64,000 nt of DNA from Synechococcus sp. UW140 (GCA_945860085.1 CAMAPJ010000003.1:1-64000); one strand, 5' to 3'. Positions 38,499 through 48,514 are shown, numbered from the stretch's first letter. Notes: generated by a model not told the origin, from the letters alone. Numbers and translations: made by a program.

Positions 38499-39752
38499 GT
38501 GGATACCCATGCCTTCAAGCGATCGCTGCACCACTCCGAGCGCTACAACCGCCGCGGGTTTGGCCGCGCCGAAGAGGTGGCCGGCAGCCTGGAGCAGGCC
38601 TACCAGAGCGATCTGGTCGCCAAGATCCGCGAGAACGGCTACGCCCTAGAGCATGGGCGGCTGAGCGTGAAGCTGGCCGAGGCCTTCGGGTTCTGCTGGG
38701 GGGTGGAGCGGGCCGTGGCCATGGCCTACGAGACCCGGCGCCACTACCCCACCGAACGGCTCTGGATCACCAACGAGATCATCCACAACCCATCGGTGAA
38801 CCACCATCTGCGCGAGATGGACGTGTTGTTCATCCCGGTGGAGGAAGGCGTGAAGGACTTCTCCGATGTTGCCAGCGGCGACGTGGTGATCCTGCCGGCC
38901 TTCGGCGCCACCGTGCAGGAGATGCAGCTCCTCAACGAGCGCGGCTGCCACATCGTTGACACCACCTGTCCCTGGGTCTCGAAGGTGTGGAACACGGTGG
39001 AGAAGCACAAAAAGCATGCCTTCACCTCGATCATTCACGGCAAGGTCAAACACGAGGAAACCCTCGCCACCAGCTCCTTCGCCGGCACCTACCTAGTGGT
39101 GCTCGACCTGGCTGAAGCCCAGATGGTCAGCGACTACATCCTGGCCAGCGCCGCTGGCGAGCGCCCTGGGAGCGACAGCCCCGAGGCGGCAGCAACAGCG
39201 ACGGGCCTCGATCGGGACGCCTTCATGGCCCGGTTTGCCCGGGCCTGCTCGCCCGGCTTCGATCCGGACCTGGACCTGGCCCGGATCGGGGTTGCCAACC
39301 AGACCACCATGCTCAAAAGCGAAACCGAGGAGATCGGCCGCCTGTTCGAGCGCACGATGCTGCGCCGCTACGGCCCCAAGGAGCTCCAGGAACACTTCCT
39401 GGCTTTCAACACGATCTGCGATGCCACCCAGGAGCGCCAGGACGCGATGTTCTCCTTGGTGGACGAACCCCTCGACCTGATGGTGGTGATCGGTGGGTAC
39501 AACTCCTCCAACACCACCCACCTGCAGGAAATCGCCGTGAGCCGCGGCATCCGCTCCTTCCACATCGACACCCCCGAGCGAATCGGACCGGGCAACCGCA
39601 TCGAACACAAACCGCTCGGCGCCGAGCTGGAGCTGCTGGAGCCCTTCCTGCCGGCCGGGCCCCTACGGGTGGGCATCACCTCCGGCGCCTCCACCCCGGA
39701 TCGGGTCGTTGAGGATGTGATCCATCGCCTGATGGATCTCAGTGCCAACTGA
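38499..39752 (+). CDS. ispH: 4-hydroxy-3-methylbut-2-enyl diphosphate reductase
   Basis: Last enzyme of the MEP isoprenoid pathway, which supplies carotenoids, phytol and quinones. Iron-sulfur enzyme of 417 residues with the three cluster cysteines in [10 protein letters not shown] (Cys66), [11 protein letters not shown] and [12 protein letters not shown]. The N-terminal extension [21 protein letters not shown] is typical of the cyanobacterial/plastid type. I place the start at GTG 38499, which matches that N-terminus; the frame is open upstream to 38475. An Ala/Gly-rich insert lies near residues 215-240. Confidence 0.95.
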   Translation: MDTHAFKRSLHHSERYNRRGFGRAEEVAGSLEQAYQSDLVAKIRENGYALEHGRLSVKLAEAFGFCWGVERAVAMAYETRRHYPTERLWITNEIIHNPSVNHHLREMDVLFIPVEEGVKDFSDVASGDVVILPAFGATVQEMQLLNERGCHIVDTTCPWVSKVWNTVEKHKKHAFTSIIHGKVKHEETLATSSFAGTYLVVLDLAEAQMVSDYILASAAGERPGSDSPEAAATATGLDRDAFMARFARACSPGFDPDLDLARIGVANQTTMLKSETEEIGRLFERTMLRRYGPKELQEHFLAFNTICDATQERQDAMFSLVDEPLDLMVVIGGYNSSNTTHLQEIAVSRGIRSFHIDTPERIGPGNRIEHKPLGAELELLEPFLPAGPLRVGITSGASTPDRVVEDVIHRLMDLSAN

Positions 39753-39880
39753 GGGCCCGGCAGCAAACCTGACCCCAGGTCCCGCCAAACGCTGTCACAT
39801 TTGCTGCCAAGCTGATCTGGACCTGGCTTTACATTGGTTCATCAATTGCGCCTGCGGGCGTTGAGGAGACTGAAATCCCG

Positions 39881-40516
39881 TTGACCACCTCCCTCTCTCC
39901 CCCGATTGCTGCACCTGAGTGCGCGGGTCTGCTGCGTGACAGCGCCGACCCGAAGTTGCGCTGCTACAGCAGCCACTTCAGCGACTTGATGGAGATGCGG
40001 GCGCCGGCGGCAACGGTGGAGGGTTACCTCGATCGCCATGAGGGCTGGTTCCGCCGCTGCGCGGCGCCGATGCGGGTCGATCCACTCGGACGCAATGGCT
40101 ACCTGCTCACCCTGGGGCGCTTCGGCAACTTCGGCTTCGAGGTAGAGCCCACCATCGGCCTGGAACTACTGCCCCAGAGCGCCGGCATCTATCGCATCGT
40201 CACGGTGACCCAGACGGGGGCTGACAGCAAGCTGCAGGAGCTCTACGACGTGGAGTTCAACGCCTCGCTGCGGCTTGACCAGGAGGCTGAGGATTCAGCC
40301 CTGACCCTGGTGCGCTGGGAGCTCGATCTCAGCGTTTGGATCAAGCTGCCCGGCGTGATCGCCCTACTGCCGGAAAGCCTGGTGCAAAGCAGCGGCGACC
40401 ACCTACTTCGCCAGGTCGTGCGCCAGGTGTCCCGCAAGCTCACCTGGAAGGTTCAGGACGACTTCCACGCCTGTCACAACCTCGAATGCCCGCCCCGCAA
40501 GCGCGCCCAATTCTGA
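39881..40516 (+). CDS. DUF1997 family protein
   Basis: Cyanobacterial/plastid family of unknown biochemical role, 211 residues. The core CYSSHFSDLMEMRAPAATVEGYL resembles a START-like lipid-binding fold, followed by FGNFGFEVEPTIGLEL and the C-terminal SRKLTWKVQDDFHACHNL with a conserved Cys/His. TTG at 39881 is the first start; no ATG precedes the conserved part. Convergent with the DUF4079 gene. Confidence 0.85.
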   Translation: MTTSLSPPIAAPECAGLLRDSADPKLRCYSSHFSDLMEMRAPAATVEGYLDRHEGWFRRCAAPMRVDPLGRNGYLLTLGRFGNFGFEVEPTIGLELLPQSAGIYRIVTVTQTGADSKLQELYDVEFNASLRLDQEAEDSALTLVRWELDLSVWIKLPGVIALLPESLVQSSGDHLLRQVVRQVSRKLTWKVQDDFHACHNLECPPRKRAQF

Positions 40517-40588
40517 GCGTCAGCCAGGGGCTTTGACAGGGTTGAGGGCCTGGCTGCTGATGGCCTGGCCCCTTCAGCTCGTCCCTGT

Positions 40589-41050
40589 TCAGCTGCGGCT
40601 CGTCCAGATCTTGTTGACGATCTGCATGCCGGTGACGGCCTGCCAAAGGAACAGGGTCATCAGGCCCATGTTCAAGCCAACGTGGATCTTGCGGGCGATC
40701 AGGTTGCCCTGCTGCATCAGCGGCGTGAGGGAGGCCGCAATCGCGATCATTGAAGTCATGGTGATGCCCACCAGCAGGTGGGGGCTCACAAACAGCTTGC
40801 CGTTATTGAGGTAGGTGACCGCCATGCCACCGAAGGTGCCAAGCACCATCACGGCCAGAACGATGCTGCCGAGCTGGAAGTGGCGACGGCCGAACTGGCC
40901 CTTGATCAGGGCCTTGCGGTCCTCCGCATCGGCGGTGCGGGTTTTCTTGGCCTTGAGGCCAAGAACCATCGAATAGCCGGACAGGGCCAGCAGCCCCCAC
41001 ATCAGCAAGGGATGGAGGAAGTTGAGATTGAAGGCGAGGGCGTCCGGCAT
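40589..41050 (-). CDS. DUF4079 membrane protein
   Basis: A 153-residue protein with four predicted helices (about residues 12-30, 58-80, 88-110 and 125-145), resembling cytochrome b561-like membrane proteins. Conserved stretches are NLNFLHPLLMWGLLALSGYSM, RRHFQLGSIVLAVMVLG and the paired His in VSPHLLVG and KIHVGLNMG. Histidine-rich helices suggest haem binding, but that is inference. Start ATG 41050. Confidence 0.82.
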   Translation of the reverse strand: MPDALAFNLNFLHPLLMWGLLALSGYSMVLGLKAKKTRTADAEDRKALIKGQFGRRHFQLGSIVLAVMVLGTFGGMAVTYLNNGKLFVSPHLLVGITMTSMIAIAASLTPLMQQGNLIARKIHVGLNMGLMTLFLWQAVTGMQIVNKIWTSRS

Positions 41051-41170
41051 GAGGAGGACTTGGCGATGGAGGCGAAGCTACTGCCCGCCCAGGCCGCCCT
41101 GGCCCAGAGCCCCTCGCCAGAGGCTTCAGAAAGGGGCCCAAGCAGGGCTTAACGGGGGCCTGGCGGGGGG

Positions 41171-42778
41171 CTAGTGCAGGAAGTGGCGCCGAGCGGTGGT
41201 CACCATCGCCAGGCCGAGCTCATCGCAGGCCTTGATCGAGTCCCCATCACGCATGCTGCCGCCCGGCTGGATCACGGCCGTGATGCCATGGGCCGCCGCC
41301 AGGCGCACCGTGTCATCGAAGGGGAAAAAGCCATCGCTGGCCAGCACCGCCCCTTGGGCCCGCTCTGCGGCAGCGTCTAGGGCCAGGCGGGCCGAACCAA
41401 CCCGGTTCATCTGGCCCGCACCAATGCCCAGGCTCTGGCCGGCGCCGGCCACGACGATGGCGTTGGAGCGCACATGACGCACAAGGCACCAGGCGAAGCG
41501 CAGGTCCTCGAGTTCGGCGGCGCTGGGCGGGCGGGCACTGACCACCTGCCAGACCTCCTCCTGCACCGGCTGGTCATCGAGGTCCTGCACCAAGACCCCG
41601 CCAAGCAGGCTGCGCAGCTGCTGGCCCGAGGCCAGGGCCAGGGCGGCCGGAGCTAGCTCCAGCAGGCGCAGGTTCGGCTTGGCCGAGAGCAGCTGGCGCG
41701 CCTCGGGACTGAAGGCCGGCGCCACGACGCATTCCAGGAACAGGCTGGTGAGCTGGCTGGCCGCGGTCGCATCCACCGGGCCATTAAGGGCGACGATGCC
41801 GCCAAAGGCCGAGACCCGATCGGCGTCAAGGGCCCGGCCTAGGGCTGCCGCCGGATCGGGCCCCGTGGCCACACCGCAGGGGTTGGTGTGCTTTACCACC
41901 ACGGCTGCACTCTGGGCAGACACGCTCTCACCGGCGGAGTCAGCCAGGCCATAGCCAAACTCGCGCACGGTGGCCAGGGCGGCCTCGAGGTCGATCAGGT
42001 TGTTGTAGCTGAGCTCTTTGCCCTGCAACTGGATCGCGCCGCCCCAACCGGCGCCGCCCTTGGAATACCAATGGGCGGGCTGGTGGGGGTTTTCGCCATA
42101 GCGCAGGCTCTGCTGCAGGGGCAGCTCCAGGCGCAGGGGCGCTCCTTCGCCTGGAACGGATTCCTGTGTTGGGAGCGCTTCAGGGCTGGCCAGCTCGGGG
42201 CGGGAGGCCATCCAGGCGCTGATGGCGCTGTCGTAGCTGGCGGTGTGGCGGAAGGCTTCCAGTGCCAGCTGGCGGCGCAAGGCGCCATCGACGCGGCCGG
42301 CGGTCAGGGCGGCGAGGAAGGCGGCGTATTGGCCGGGGCTCGTCAGCACCGCCACATCAGCGTGGTTTTTGGCGGCGGCGCGAACCATGGCCGGACCGCC
42401 GATATCGATTGTTTCGATCGCCTTGGCCCAGCTGACAGCCGGATCGGCAACGGTTTCGCGGAAGGGATAAAGATTCACCACCACCACATCGATCAGATCG
42501 ATCGCCTGGGCGGTCAGGTCGGCCTGGTGGGATGGGTCGTCGCGCTTGGCGAGGATGCCCCCATGCACGCGGGGGTGCAGGGTCTTGACCCGGCCGCCGA
42601 GGATTTCCGGAGCCCCCGTGTGGTCAGCCACCCGGGTCACCGGCAGGCCAGCCGCCTCCAGGGCCGAGGCCGTGCCGCCGCTGGAGAGCAGCCGAAAGCC
42701 ATGCAGCCGGTGCAGGGCTTCGGCCAGGGGCACCAGTCCCTGCTTGTCGGACACACTCAGAAGGGCCGTAGGGGCCAT
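41171..42778 (-). CDS. purH: Bifunctional AICAR formyltransferase / IMP cyclohydrolase
   Basis: Catalyses the last two steps of de novo IMP synthesis. The 535-residue product starts [22 protein letters not shown], the IMP cyclohydrolase domain with [15 protein letters not shown] and [15 protein letters not shown]. The C-terminal transformylase domain contains [25 protein letters not shown] and the terminal [30 protein letters not shown] 42778 gives the standard N-terminus. Divergent from the esterase gene by about 165 bp. Confidence 0.97.
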   Translation of the reverse strand: MAPTALLSVSDKQGLVPLAEALHRLHGFRLLSSGGTASALEAAGLPVTRVADHTGAPEILGGRVKTLHPRVHGGILAKRDDPSHQADLTAQAIDLIDVVVVNLYPFRETVADPAVSWAKAIETIDIGGPAMVRAAAKNHADVAVLTSPGQYAAFLAALTAGRVDGALRRQLALEAFRHTASYDSAISAWMASRPELASPEALPTQESVPGEGAPLRLELPLQQSLRYGENPHQPAHWYSKGGAGWGGAIQLQGKELSYNNLIDLEAALATVREFGYGLADSAGESVSAQSAAVVVKHTNPCGVATGPDPAAALGRALDADRVSAFGGIVALNGPVDATAASQLTSLFLECVVAPAFSPEARQLLSAKPNLRLLELAPAALALASGQQLRSLLGGVLVQDLDDQPVQEEVWQVVSARPPSAAELEDLRFAWCLVRHVRSNAIVVAGAGQSLGIGAGQMNRVGSARLALDAAAERAQGAVLASDGFFPFDDTVRLAAAHGITAVIQPGGSMRDGDSIKACDELGLAMVTTARRHFLH

Positions 42779-42941
42779 CGCGCTCACTGGGGCTAGCGCC
42801 AACCTACGCAGCAAGGCCAGGGGCCCCACGGGGGTTGGAGCCCCCTGACAGGCAGGCGCCCGAGCCCGGCCGGCCCGGGCGCCCAAGCGGGCGGGATCCT
42901 GGCGCCAGGGACCTGGGACCTACGGGCTGGGACCAAGCAGC

Positions 42942-43595
42942 ATGGAGCGCTGTGAACGCGCTGCTGCGCCGGTGCCCATGGAGATCTGGCAAGGGGAGCA
43001 AGCGGTGGGCGAGGCCTTGCAAAGCGGGCCAGAGGCCGCCAGCAAACGGCTGGTACTCCTGCACGGCTGGGGGGCCGATGCCGATGACCTGCTGGAGCTG
43101 GGCCGGTTGCTCTGTGGTGAGCGGCGCCAACTGCTGGCCCTGCGGGCACCCCAGCCCCATCCGGGCGGCCTCGGGCGCCAGTGGTATGACCTGCAGAACC
43201 CGACCTGGCCGGACCTGCCCGCAGCCAGGCTCTCCCTGCGCCAGCGCCTGGAGGCCCTGGGCCGCAGCCTGCCTCTGGAGCACACGGTTGTGCTGGGCTT
43301 CTCTCAAGGGGCGGCCATGGCCCTGGATGTGGGCAGCGAGTTGCCCTTGGAAGGGATCGTGTCCTGTAGCGGCTACCCCCACCCGGGCTGGCACGCCAGC
43401 TCAGCGATGGCCAGGGTGCTGCTAACCCATGGCAAGAACGACCCGGTGGTGCCTTACGCAGCCAGTGAAGAGCTGCTGCGATTGCTGCGACTGCAGCAGG
43501 CCCCAGTGGAGCTGCTGAGCAGCCCTGGTCAGCACGGCATTGATCCGGAGCTGCTGCCGGCGATCCGCCGATTTATCGATCCCGAAGTGGTCTGA
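42942..43595 (+). CDS. Phospholipase/carboxylesterase family hydrolase
   Basis: Alpha/beta hydrolase of 217 residues related to YpfH/acyl-protein thioesterases. The oxyanion region is VLLHGWGADADDLLELG, the nucleophile Ser sits in VVLGFSQGAAMALD, the acid Asp in HGKNDPVVP, and the catalytic His in SPGQHGIDPELL. Soluble, no signal peptide. Start ATG 42942, or ATG 42978 (MEIWQGEQ) as an alternative. Substrate unknown. Confidence 0.85.
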   Translation: MERCERAAAPVPMEIWQGEQAVGEALQSGPEAASKRLVLLHGWGADADDLLELGRLLCGERRQLLALRAPQPHPGGLGRQWYDLQNPTWPDLPAARLSLRQRLEALGRSLPLEHTVVLGFSQGAAMALDVGSELPLEGIVSCSGYPHPGWHASSAMARVLLTHGKNDPVVPYAASEELLRLLRLQQAPVELLSSPGQHGIDPELLPAIRRFIDPEVV

Positions 43596-43756
43596 CCACC
43601 AAACCGCTCCCGCCAGGCCGGCCGCTTGAGCGCTGCCGCTGGCACGGCTGGGCAATAAAATTACCGCCACAGTTGCCCCCAACGGGAAAGGGACACCTGC
43701 GACGGAAATGAATGGGGTGGACATCTGGAATGCCCACCATTTGCATATTTACTGTA
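43596..43756. other. Left part of the intergenic region between esterase and DUF3155 genes
   Basis: No gene seen. It is more AT-rich than its surroundings towards the right end and leads directly into the 17-nt repeat array. Confidence 0.5.
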
Positions 43757-43909
43757 TGAGGAGACCTTCTGCGTGAGGAGACCTTCTGCGTGAAGAAGCC
43801 TTCTGAGTGGAGAAACCTTCTGCGTGAGGAAACTTTCTATTCGCAGAGACCTTCTATTTGCAGAGATCTGCTGTTTGAAGGGATCTGCTGTTTGAAGGGA
43901 TCTGCTATG
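43757..43909. repeat. 17-nt tandem repeat array, nine units
   Basis: Nine contiguous units of exactly 17 nt starting at 43757, 43774, 43791, 43808, 43825, 43842, 43859, 43876 and 43893. Units 1 and 2 are identical (TGAGGAGACCTTCTGCG) and later units drift to TGAAGGGATCTGCTGTT, giving a gradient of divergence. Markedly purine-rich on one strand. It occupies a convergent intergenic gap between the esterase and DUF3155 genes. Confidence 0.9.
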
Positions 43910-43938
43910 TGCAGGGACCGGACTTCAGAAGAACCTGC

Positions 43939-44310
43939 TCAAACGAAAGCGTATTCGTACTCCTCCATTTCCTCCCAGTCGTCGGCCGCCATAGCTTCTA
44001 TACCGGCAAATAGAGCGTCCTCACCGATGCGATCGACGATGGCGCGCAGGGAGGGGAACAGGAAGTGGTTCTCCTCGGCGTACTGGGCACTGAACAGGCC
44101 CTTTTCGCCCCAGAAGAAGCGATCGGTGGTGTGCTCGTTACGGCGCACGTTCAGCAGAGCTGGCGGCACCAAGGAAGACTCGGCGATATAGCGGCGAGCA
44201 GCGGTGACCGGCTTGTGGTCGCCGGTTTCAAGGTTGTGGGTCGGGACATGGGCCAGCACGCGCTGTCCGGCCAGACGACGACGGCTGATGCGCTTGCGCT
44301 TCTTGGACAT
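43939..44310 (-). CDS. DUF3155 family protein
   Basis: A 123-residue cyanobacterial protein of unknown role. It has a very basic start (MSKKRKRISRRRLAGQRVL) and an acidic Tyr/Glu-rich end (DDWEEMEEYEYAFV), with HTTDRFFWGEKGLFSAQYAEENHFLFPSL between. The charged ends suggest nucleic-acid or ribosome contact, which is speculation. Start ATG 44310 with GGGGAG upstream. Confidence 0.85.
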   Translation of the reverse strand: MSKKRKRISRRRLAGQRVLAHVPTHNLETGDHKPVTAARRYIAESSLVPPALLNVRRNEHTTDRFFWGEKGLFSAQYAEENHFLFPSLRAIVDRIGEDALFAGIEAMAADDWEEMEEYEYAFV

Positions 44311-44728
44311 GGACTTCACTCCCCAAAAGGGAGGCTGAGGGATGGGACTTGAAGGAAAGGGACGACGAGGCTCCAATCCGGTCTGGCCAGGGGACCCGCA
44401 CGATTGCGGAGCCCGAAGCCCGGGAACGCCCAAACGTCTGTCTACCGGGAGGGAGAGCGCCGCGGGCCACCCTTTGAGGGGCAGGCCTTTGGCAACCGCA
44501 CTGACAGCGACACGGCCGCCTGGTGAGCAGGCAGCCAAACAGCAAGGGGACGTAACTGCTCCTGCTGTAGCCTGAATGCGGCAAACCCGCAACAAAGGCC
44601 GACGCGACAGTGCCCTTGGATCCGTTCCCGGTCCGCGAGGTATTGGTCGATACGTAGATCTTAAGACTTTTCCCCGGATTTCGAACACGGGCTTCGAAAA
44701 TTTCCCAGCAGCTTCGGGATCGGTGCCG
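44311..44728. other. Divergent intergenic region, DUF3155 / histidine kinase
   Basis: About 420 bases without a convincing gene. The frame of the kinase is open from 44576, but that part shows no family resemblance. The NtcA-type box at 44640 is the only element I recognise. Confidence 0.55.
44640..44653 (+). promoter_or_regulatory. NtcA-like box upstream of histidine kinase
   Basis: GTA-TTGGTCGA-TAC matches GTA-N8-TAC perfectly, 76 bp before the chosen kinase ATG. No properly spaced -10 box is evident, and a few chance matches are expected in a window of this size, so support is moderate at best. Confidence 0.35.
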
Positions 44729-46069
44729 ATGACGCCTGTTTCCGCCCGGTTAGTCGCCCTGCTGAAGCAGCAGTTGGCCCAGTTCGGCGATCGCCCTGAC
44801 CTAGTGGCCTTGGTGGTGTATCTCACCATTCCCTCGGCCAACGGCAAGCCCGCCCTCGAACCGATTGGCCAGTGGCCCGATTCGGCCCAGGCCCTGGCCG
44901 CCGGTCCCGATGACAGCGCCCTGGAGTTGGCGCCCACCCCCCAGGCCGTGACCCGCCGCTGGCTGCCATTGCGCGATGGCCCCCAACTGGTCGGCGCCCT
45001 GCGGGTGGACAGCCGCGATTGGCCCTGGCCCCAGGCCCTGGCCGAGCGCCTTGAGGCCACGGCCGGCTGCCTCACCGAGGCCCTGGGCCTGGACCTAGAG
45101 CAGCAGCGGCTGAGCCGAGCCCTGGCCGAGCAGGACGACCAACTGCGCCTGCTCGTGCACCAGCTGCGCAACCCGTTGACGGCCCTACGCACCTTCGGTC
45201 AGCTGCTGCTGCGGCGGCTGGAACGGGATCCGCTCAACCGCCCCTTGGTCGAGAACCTGCTGGCCGAGCAGCGGCAGCTCAACCGCTATGTCGATGCCAT
45301 CGACCAGCTGGCCGATCCCACCCCCCTAGTGGCCGCCGGATCCCGAAGCGAACCCCTGCTACTGCCTCCCTCCCTAGACGGCCCGGCCCAGCAGCCCCTG
45401 GCCGAGTGGCTGACGCCCCTACTGGAGCGGGCCGCGGCTACCGCCAGCCTCCAGGGGCGCCCGTGGCAGGGCCCCAAGCAGCTGCCGGCCTGGCGGGGCG
45501 CCGGTGGAGCCGTGGCTGAGATTCTGGCCAACCTGCTCGAAAATGCCTTTCGCTACAGCCCGAACGAGGCCTGCATCGGCCTGCACTGCGCCGCCATCGC
45601 CAGCAGCAAAGACAAGTCCATCGACAAGGCCATCCACAACTCCCTCGACAACTTCCTCGACAATTCCCTTCACAATTCCCTGGACAGCGCCCAAGACCCT
45701 GACCGAGAGAGTGCCCTGAATAGTGCCCTGGACAACCAGGGCCAGGCGGGCGCTGATCGGGGCCCAGACCCTGCGCCTCGCCGATCTCAACCCAACGCCG
45801 ACACCCAGGCGGTGCCCACCGCCATCAGCCTCACGGTCTGGGAAACGGGTCCAGCGATCCCGTTGGACGAGCGGCAACGGATCTTTGAGCGCGGCGTGCG
45901 CGGCCGGGCCCAAGGCGCCATCCCCGGCAGTGGCCTGGGGCTGGCCCTGGCCCGCGACCTGGCTCGGCGGCTCGGCGGCGACCTGGAACTGGTGGTCCCC
46001 CCCCAGGCTGTCGATCCGGCCCTACCGGACCAGGGCAACGCCTTTCGCCTGACCTTGCCGGCGCCCTGA
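44729..46069 (+). CDS. Two-component sensor histidine kinase with repeat-expanded catalytic domain
   Basis: Soluble sensor kinase of 446 residues. The N-terminal part (about residues 5-125) looks like a GAF-type sensor domain. The phospho-acceptor His lies in LLVHQLRNPLTALRTFGQL (near residue 140). The ATPase domain has the N-box EILANLLENAFRYSP, a weak D-box-like VWETGPAIPLDE and the G-box PGSGLGLALARDLARRLGG. Between N-box and D-box sits an insert of about 80 residues built on 12-nt DNA repeats. The D-box lacks the canonical DxGxG. I chose ATG 44729 at MTPVSARLVALL; the frame is open upstream to 44576. No response regulator is adjacent. Confidence 0.82.
   Translation: MTPVSARLVALLKQQLAQFGDRPDLVALVVYLTIPSANGKPALEPIGQWPDSAQALAAGPDDSALELAPTPQAVTRRWLPLRDGPQLVGALRVDSRDWPWPQALAERLEATAGCLTEALGLDLEQQRLSRALAEQDDQLRLLVHQLRNPLTALRTFGQLLLRRLERDPLNRPLVENLLAEQRQLNRYVDAIDQLADPTPLVAAGSRSEPLLLPPSLDGPAQQPLAEWLTPLLERAAATASLQGRPWQGPKQLPAWRGAGGAVAEILANLLENAFRYSPNEACIGLHCAAIASSKDKSIDKAIHNSLDNFLDNSLHNSLDSAQDPDRESALNSALDNQGQAGADRGPDPAPRRSQPNADTQAVPTAISLTVWETGPAIPLDERQRIFERGVRGRAQGAIPGSGLGLALARDLARRLGGDLELVVPPQAVDPALPDQGNAFRLTLPAP
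45611..45694. repeat. 12-nt tandem repeat inside the histidine kinase gene, seven units
   Basis: Units begin at 45611, 45623, 45635, 45647, 45659, 45671 and 45683, consensus GACAAYTCCCTC. In frame they encode a four-residue periodicity (DKSI, DKAI, HNSL, DNFL, DNSL, HNSL) that would form an amphipathic helix or loop. Confidence 0.88.
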
Positions 46070-46243
46070 ACCCAGCCATCCCAAAGCCGGCCCAACACCC
46101 GGGCAACGTCCTCGCCCGGGAGTCAGCAGACACTCCCGCCTTGACCAGGCCGTCGCGATTGGGCCGCGAGGGGGCAGGGGCCGCCGCAGTGGGCAGGGGC
46201 GAAGGCGAGTCAGGAGGGCTGCCCCCGCAGCTAGGGGCCCTTA

Positions 46244-47053
46244 TCAAGGAGCCAGCACCAGCGCCAGGGCCATCAGCAGCAGGGTCCAGCTGCAAGTCCA
46301 TTCGACGCAGGCCCCATAGCTATCGCCGCTGTGGCCCCCCAGGCGCCGCCCCAACCCCCAGGGCACCAGGACTGCCGGAATCACACCGAGCCAGCCCTGC
46401 CAGGGGATGTCCGTTGACGCGCTCCAGGCGGTGAGCAGGCCCAGAAGCAGGAACGCAGGCAGCAGCTCCTGGGCAAAGCCCGCCCAGTGGCGGCGATGGA
46501 AACCGGCGCTGCCGCCTGTCCCAGGGCTGTCGCCAGAGGATGGGCTCTCGCGTAAATAGGGGAAGCCGCCCATCGCCACTAGGGGGGCAATCCGCCCCCA
46601 CACCGAGGCCCAGACCAGGGCCCAGGGGGCCGCGGCCGCCAGGGTGACCAGGGCCCCGGCCCGCAGCAGCAACAGCACCACTAGGGCCTGGACGCCACTG
46701 GCCCCGACCCGGCTGTCCTGCATCGCCTCCAGGCAGCGCTCGCCGGCGGCCAGGCCATCGGCCGTATCCATGGCGCCATCGAGATGGAGCCCGCCGCTGA
46801 GCCAGATCGCCAGGGCCATCACTAGGGCCACTTGGGCTAGCAATGGCAGATGGCCCTGGCCCAGCCCCCAGGCCAGGGCTTCGATCGCGCCCAGCACCGC
46901 CCCGATCCAGGGGGCGAAGCGGGCGATGCGCTCAAAACGGGGCTGGGGCCAGGGGGCGGGTGGCAGAACGCTGTAAAAGATCCAGGCCCCGGCTAGGTCG
47001 GCGAGCCAGCCGGGCGTCTTCGCCAACCGCAAGGGCGCTTGGGGCGGGGCCAT
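46244..47053 (-). CDS. cobS: Adenosylcobinamide-GDP ribazoletransferase (cobalamin synthase)
   Basis: Membrane enzyme joining adenosylcobinamide-GDP and a lower ligand riboside in the last stage of cobalamin (pseudocobalamin) synthesis. The 269 residues form several helices. The signature GGLHLDGAMDTADGLAAG carries the acidic metal-binding residues, and RVGASGVQALVVLLLLRAGAL and the C-terminal GHSGDSYGACVEWT match the family. ATG 47053 chosen; the frame is open to 47383 but overlaps tgt. Divergent from tgt with about 80 bp between starts. Confidence 0.93.
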   Translation of the reverse strand: MAPPQAPLRLAKTPGWLADLAGAWIFYSVLPPAPWPQPRFERIARFAPWIGAVLGAIEALAWGLGQGHLPLLAQVALVMALAIWLSGGLHLDGAMDTADGLAAGERCLEAMQDSRVGASGVQALVVLLLLRAGALVTLAAAAPWALVWASVWGRIAPLVAMGGFPYLRESPSSGDSPGTGGSAGFHRRHWAGFAQELLPAFLLLGLLTAWSASTDIPWQGWLGVIPAVLVPWGLGRRLGGHSGDSYGACVEWTCSWTLLLMALALVLAP

Positions 47054-47135
47054 CGACGCAAATGCTCCGGCGCAAGGAGGCTGATCCTGGCGCGACGGCT
47101 TCTTAGGTTCCAGGTCGTCCTGATCCAACGCTCCC

Positions 47136-48320
47136 TTGAGCTCCAGTGGCCCAACCCAGCCCTTGCTCTTCGGGGACGAGAGCGCCCAGCCTGAGGCAGC
47201 GACGTTTCGCTTTGAGATCTCCGCCCGCAGCGGCCGCAACCGGGCCCGCTGCGGCTGCTTCCACACCCCCCATGGGGTGGTGACGACGCCGCGGTTCATG
47301 CCGGTGGGCACCCTGGGAACCGTGAAGGGGGTGAGCGCCGCCCAGCTGGCCGAAACCGGCGCCCAGATGGTTCTGGCCAACACCTATCACCTCCATCTCC
47401 AGCCCGGTGAGGCGGTGGTGGCGGAGGCCGGCGGCCTGCATCGCTTCATGGGCTGGAACGGACCGCTACTCACCGATTCCGGTGGTTTTCAGGTGTTCAG
47501 CCTGGGCGGGATCAACAAGATCGACGACCAGGGGGTGATCTTTCGTTCGCCCCGGGATGGGGCCCGCATCGAGCTCACCCCCGAGCGGGCGATGGAGATC
47601 CAGATGGCCCTGGGGGCCGATGTGGCCATGGCCTTCGACCAGTGCCCCCCCTACCCGGCCAGCGAGGCCGATGTGGCCAGCGCCTGCCGCCGCACCCACG
47701 GCTGGCTGGAGCGCTGCATCAGCCGCCACAGCCGCCCCGACCAGGCCCTGTTCGGCATTGTCCAGGGGGGCTGCTTCCCCCACCTGCGCGCCGAATCGGC
47801 CCAGGTTGTGGCCTCGATGAACCTGCCGGGCATTGCCGTCGGTGGCGTGAGCGTGGGCGAACCGGTGGAGGAGATGCACCGGATCGTGCGTCAAGTGGGA
47901 CCGCTGTTGCCGGAGGACAAGCCCCACTACCTGATGGGGATCGGCAGCCTGCGCGAGATGGCGATCGCCGTGGCCGAAGGCTTCGACCTGTTCGACTGCG
48001 TGCTGCCGACCCGGTTGGGCCGCCACGGCACGGCCCTGGTGGAGGGGGAGCGCTGGAACCTGCGTAACGCCCGCTTCCGCCACGACCACAGCCCCCTCGA
48101 TCCCAGCTGCCCCTGCCCGGCCTGCCGGCACCACAGCCGCGCCTACCTGCACCACCTGATTCGCAGTGAGGAACTGCTGGGTCGCACCCTGCTCAGCCTT
48201 CACAACCTCACCCATCTGATCCGCTTCACGACGGCCATGGGCCAGGCGATTGCCGATGGTTCCTTTGCAGAGGATTTCGCTCCCTGGGAGGCCAACTCCG
48301 AGGCCGCCCACACGTGGTAA
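47136..48320 (+). CDS. tgt: Queuine tRNA-ribosyltransferase
   Basis: Exchanges guanine at position 34 of GUN-anticodon tRNAs for a queuine precursor. The 394 residues contain [26 protein letters not shown], the nucleophile region [33 protein letters not shown], and the zinc site [17 protein letters not shown] near the end. The start is taken as TTG 47136; the conserved part begins about 25 residues later ([11 protein letters not shown]). Confidence 0.95.
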   Translation: MSSSGPTQPLLFGDESAQPEAATFRFEISARSGRNRARCGCFHTPHGVVTTPRFMPVGTLGTVKGVSAAQLAETGAQMVLANTYHLHLQPGEAVVAEAGGLHRFMGWNGPLLTDSGGFQVFSLGGINKIDDQGVIFRSPRDGARIELTPERAMEIQMALGADVAMAFDQCPPYPASEADVASACRRTHGWLERCISRHSRPDQALFGIVQGGCFPHLRAESAQVVASMNLPGIAVGGVSVGEPVEEMHRIVRQVGPLLPEDKPHYLMGIGSLREMAIAVAEGFDLFDCVLPTRLGRHGTALVEGERWNLRNARFRHDHSPLDPSCPCPACRHHSRAYLHHLIRSEELLGRTLLSLHNLTHLIRFTTAMGQAIADGSFAEDFAPWEANSEAAHTW

Positions 48321-48352
48321 CGTCCGCTGACCGATCGCCTACGCACCCAGGA

Positions 48353-48514
48353 ATGGCCCTTTCCGCGCTACTGGCCGCTTCCGCTGTTCACCCGATGGCC
48401 CAGTTGCCAGAGGCCTACCAGGCCTTCGCGCCGTTGGTGGACATCCTGCCAATTATCCCCTTCTTCTTCCTGCTACTGGCCTTCGTCTGGCAAGCCTCGG
48501 TCGGTTTCCGCTGA
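48353..48514 (+). CDS. psbK: Photosystem II protein PsbK
   Basis: Single-span subunit made as a 53-residue precursor; the mature protein starts near residue 17. The C-terminal part, [19 protein letters not shown] then [16 protein letters not shown], is diagnostic. ATG 48353, preceded by CCCAGGA. It follows tgt by 32 bp, the usual picocyanobacterial order, and is closed by a strong hairpin. Confidence 0.97.
   Translation: MALSALLAASAVHPMAQLPEAYQAFAPLVDILPIIPFFFLLLAFVWQASVGFR

Noticed and set aside
43757-43909. CRISPR array
   Set aside because: The repeats are contiguous 17-mers without spacers, diverge gradually, and no cas genes are nearby.
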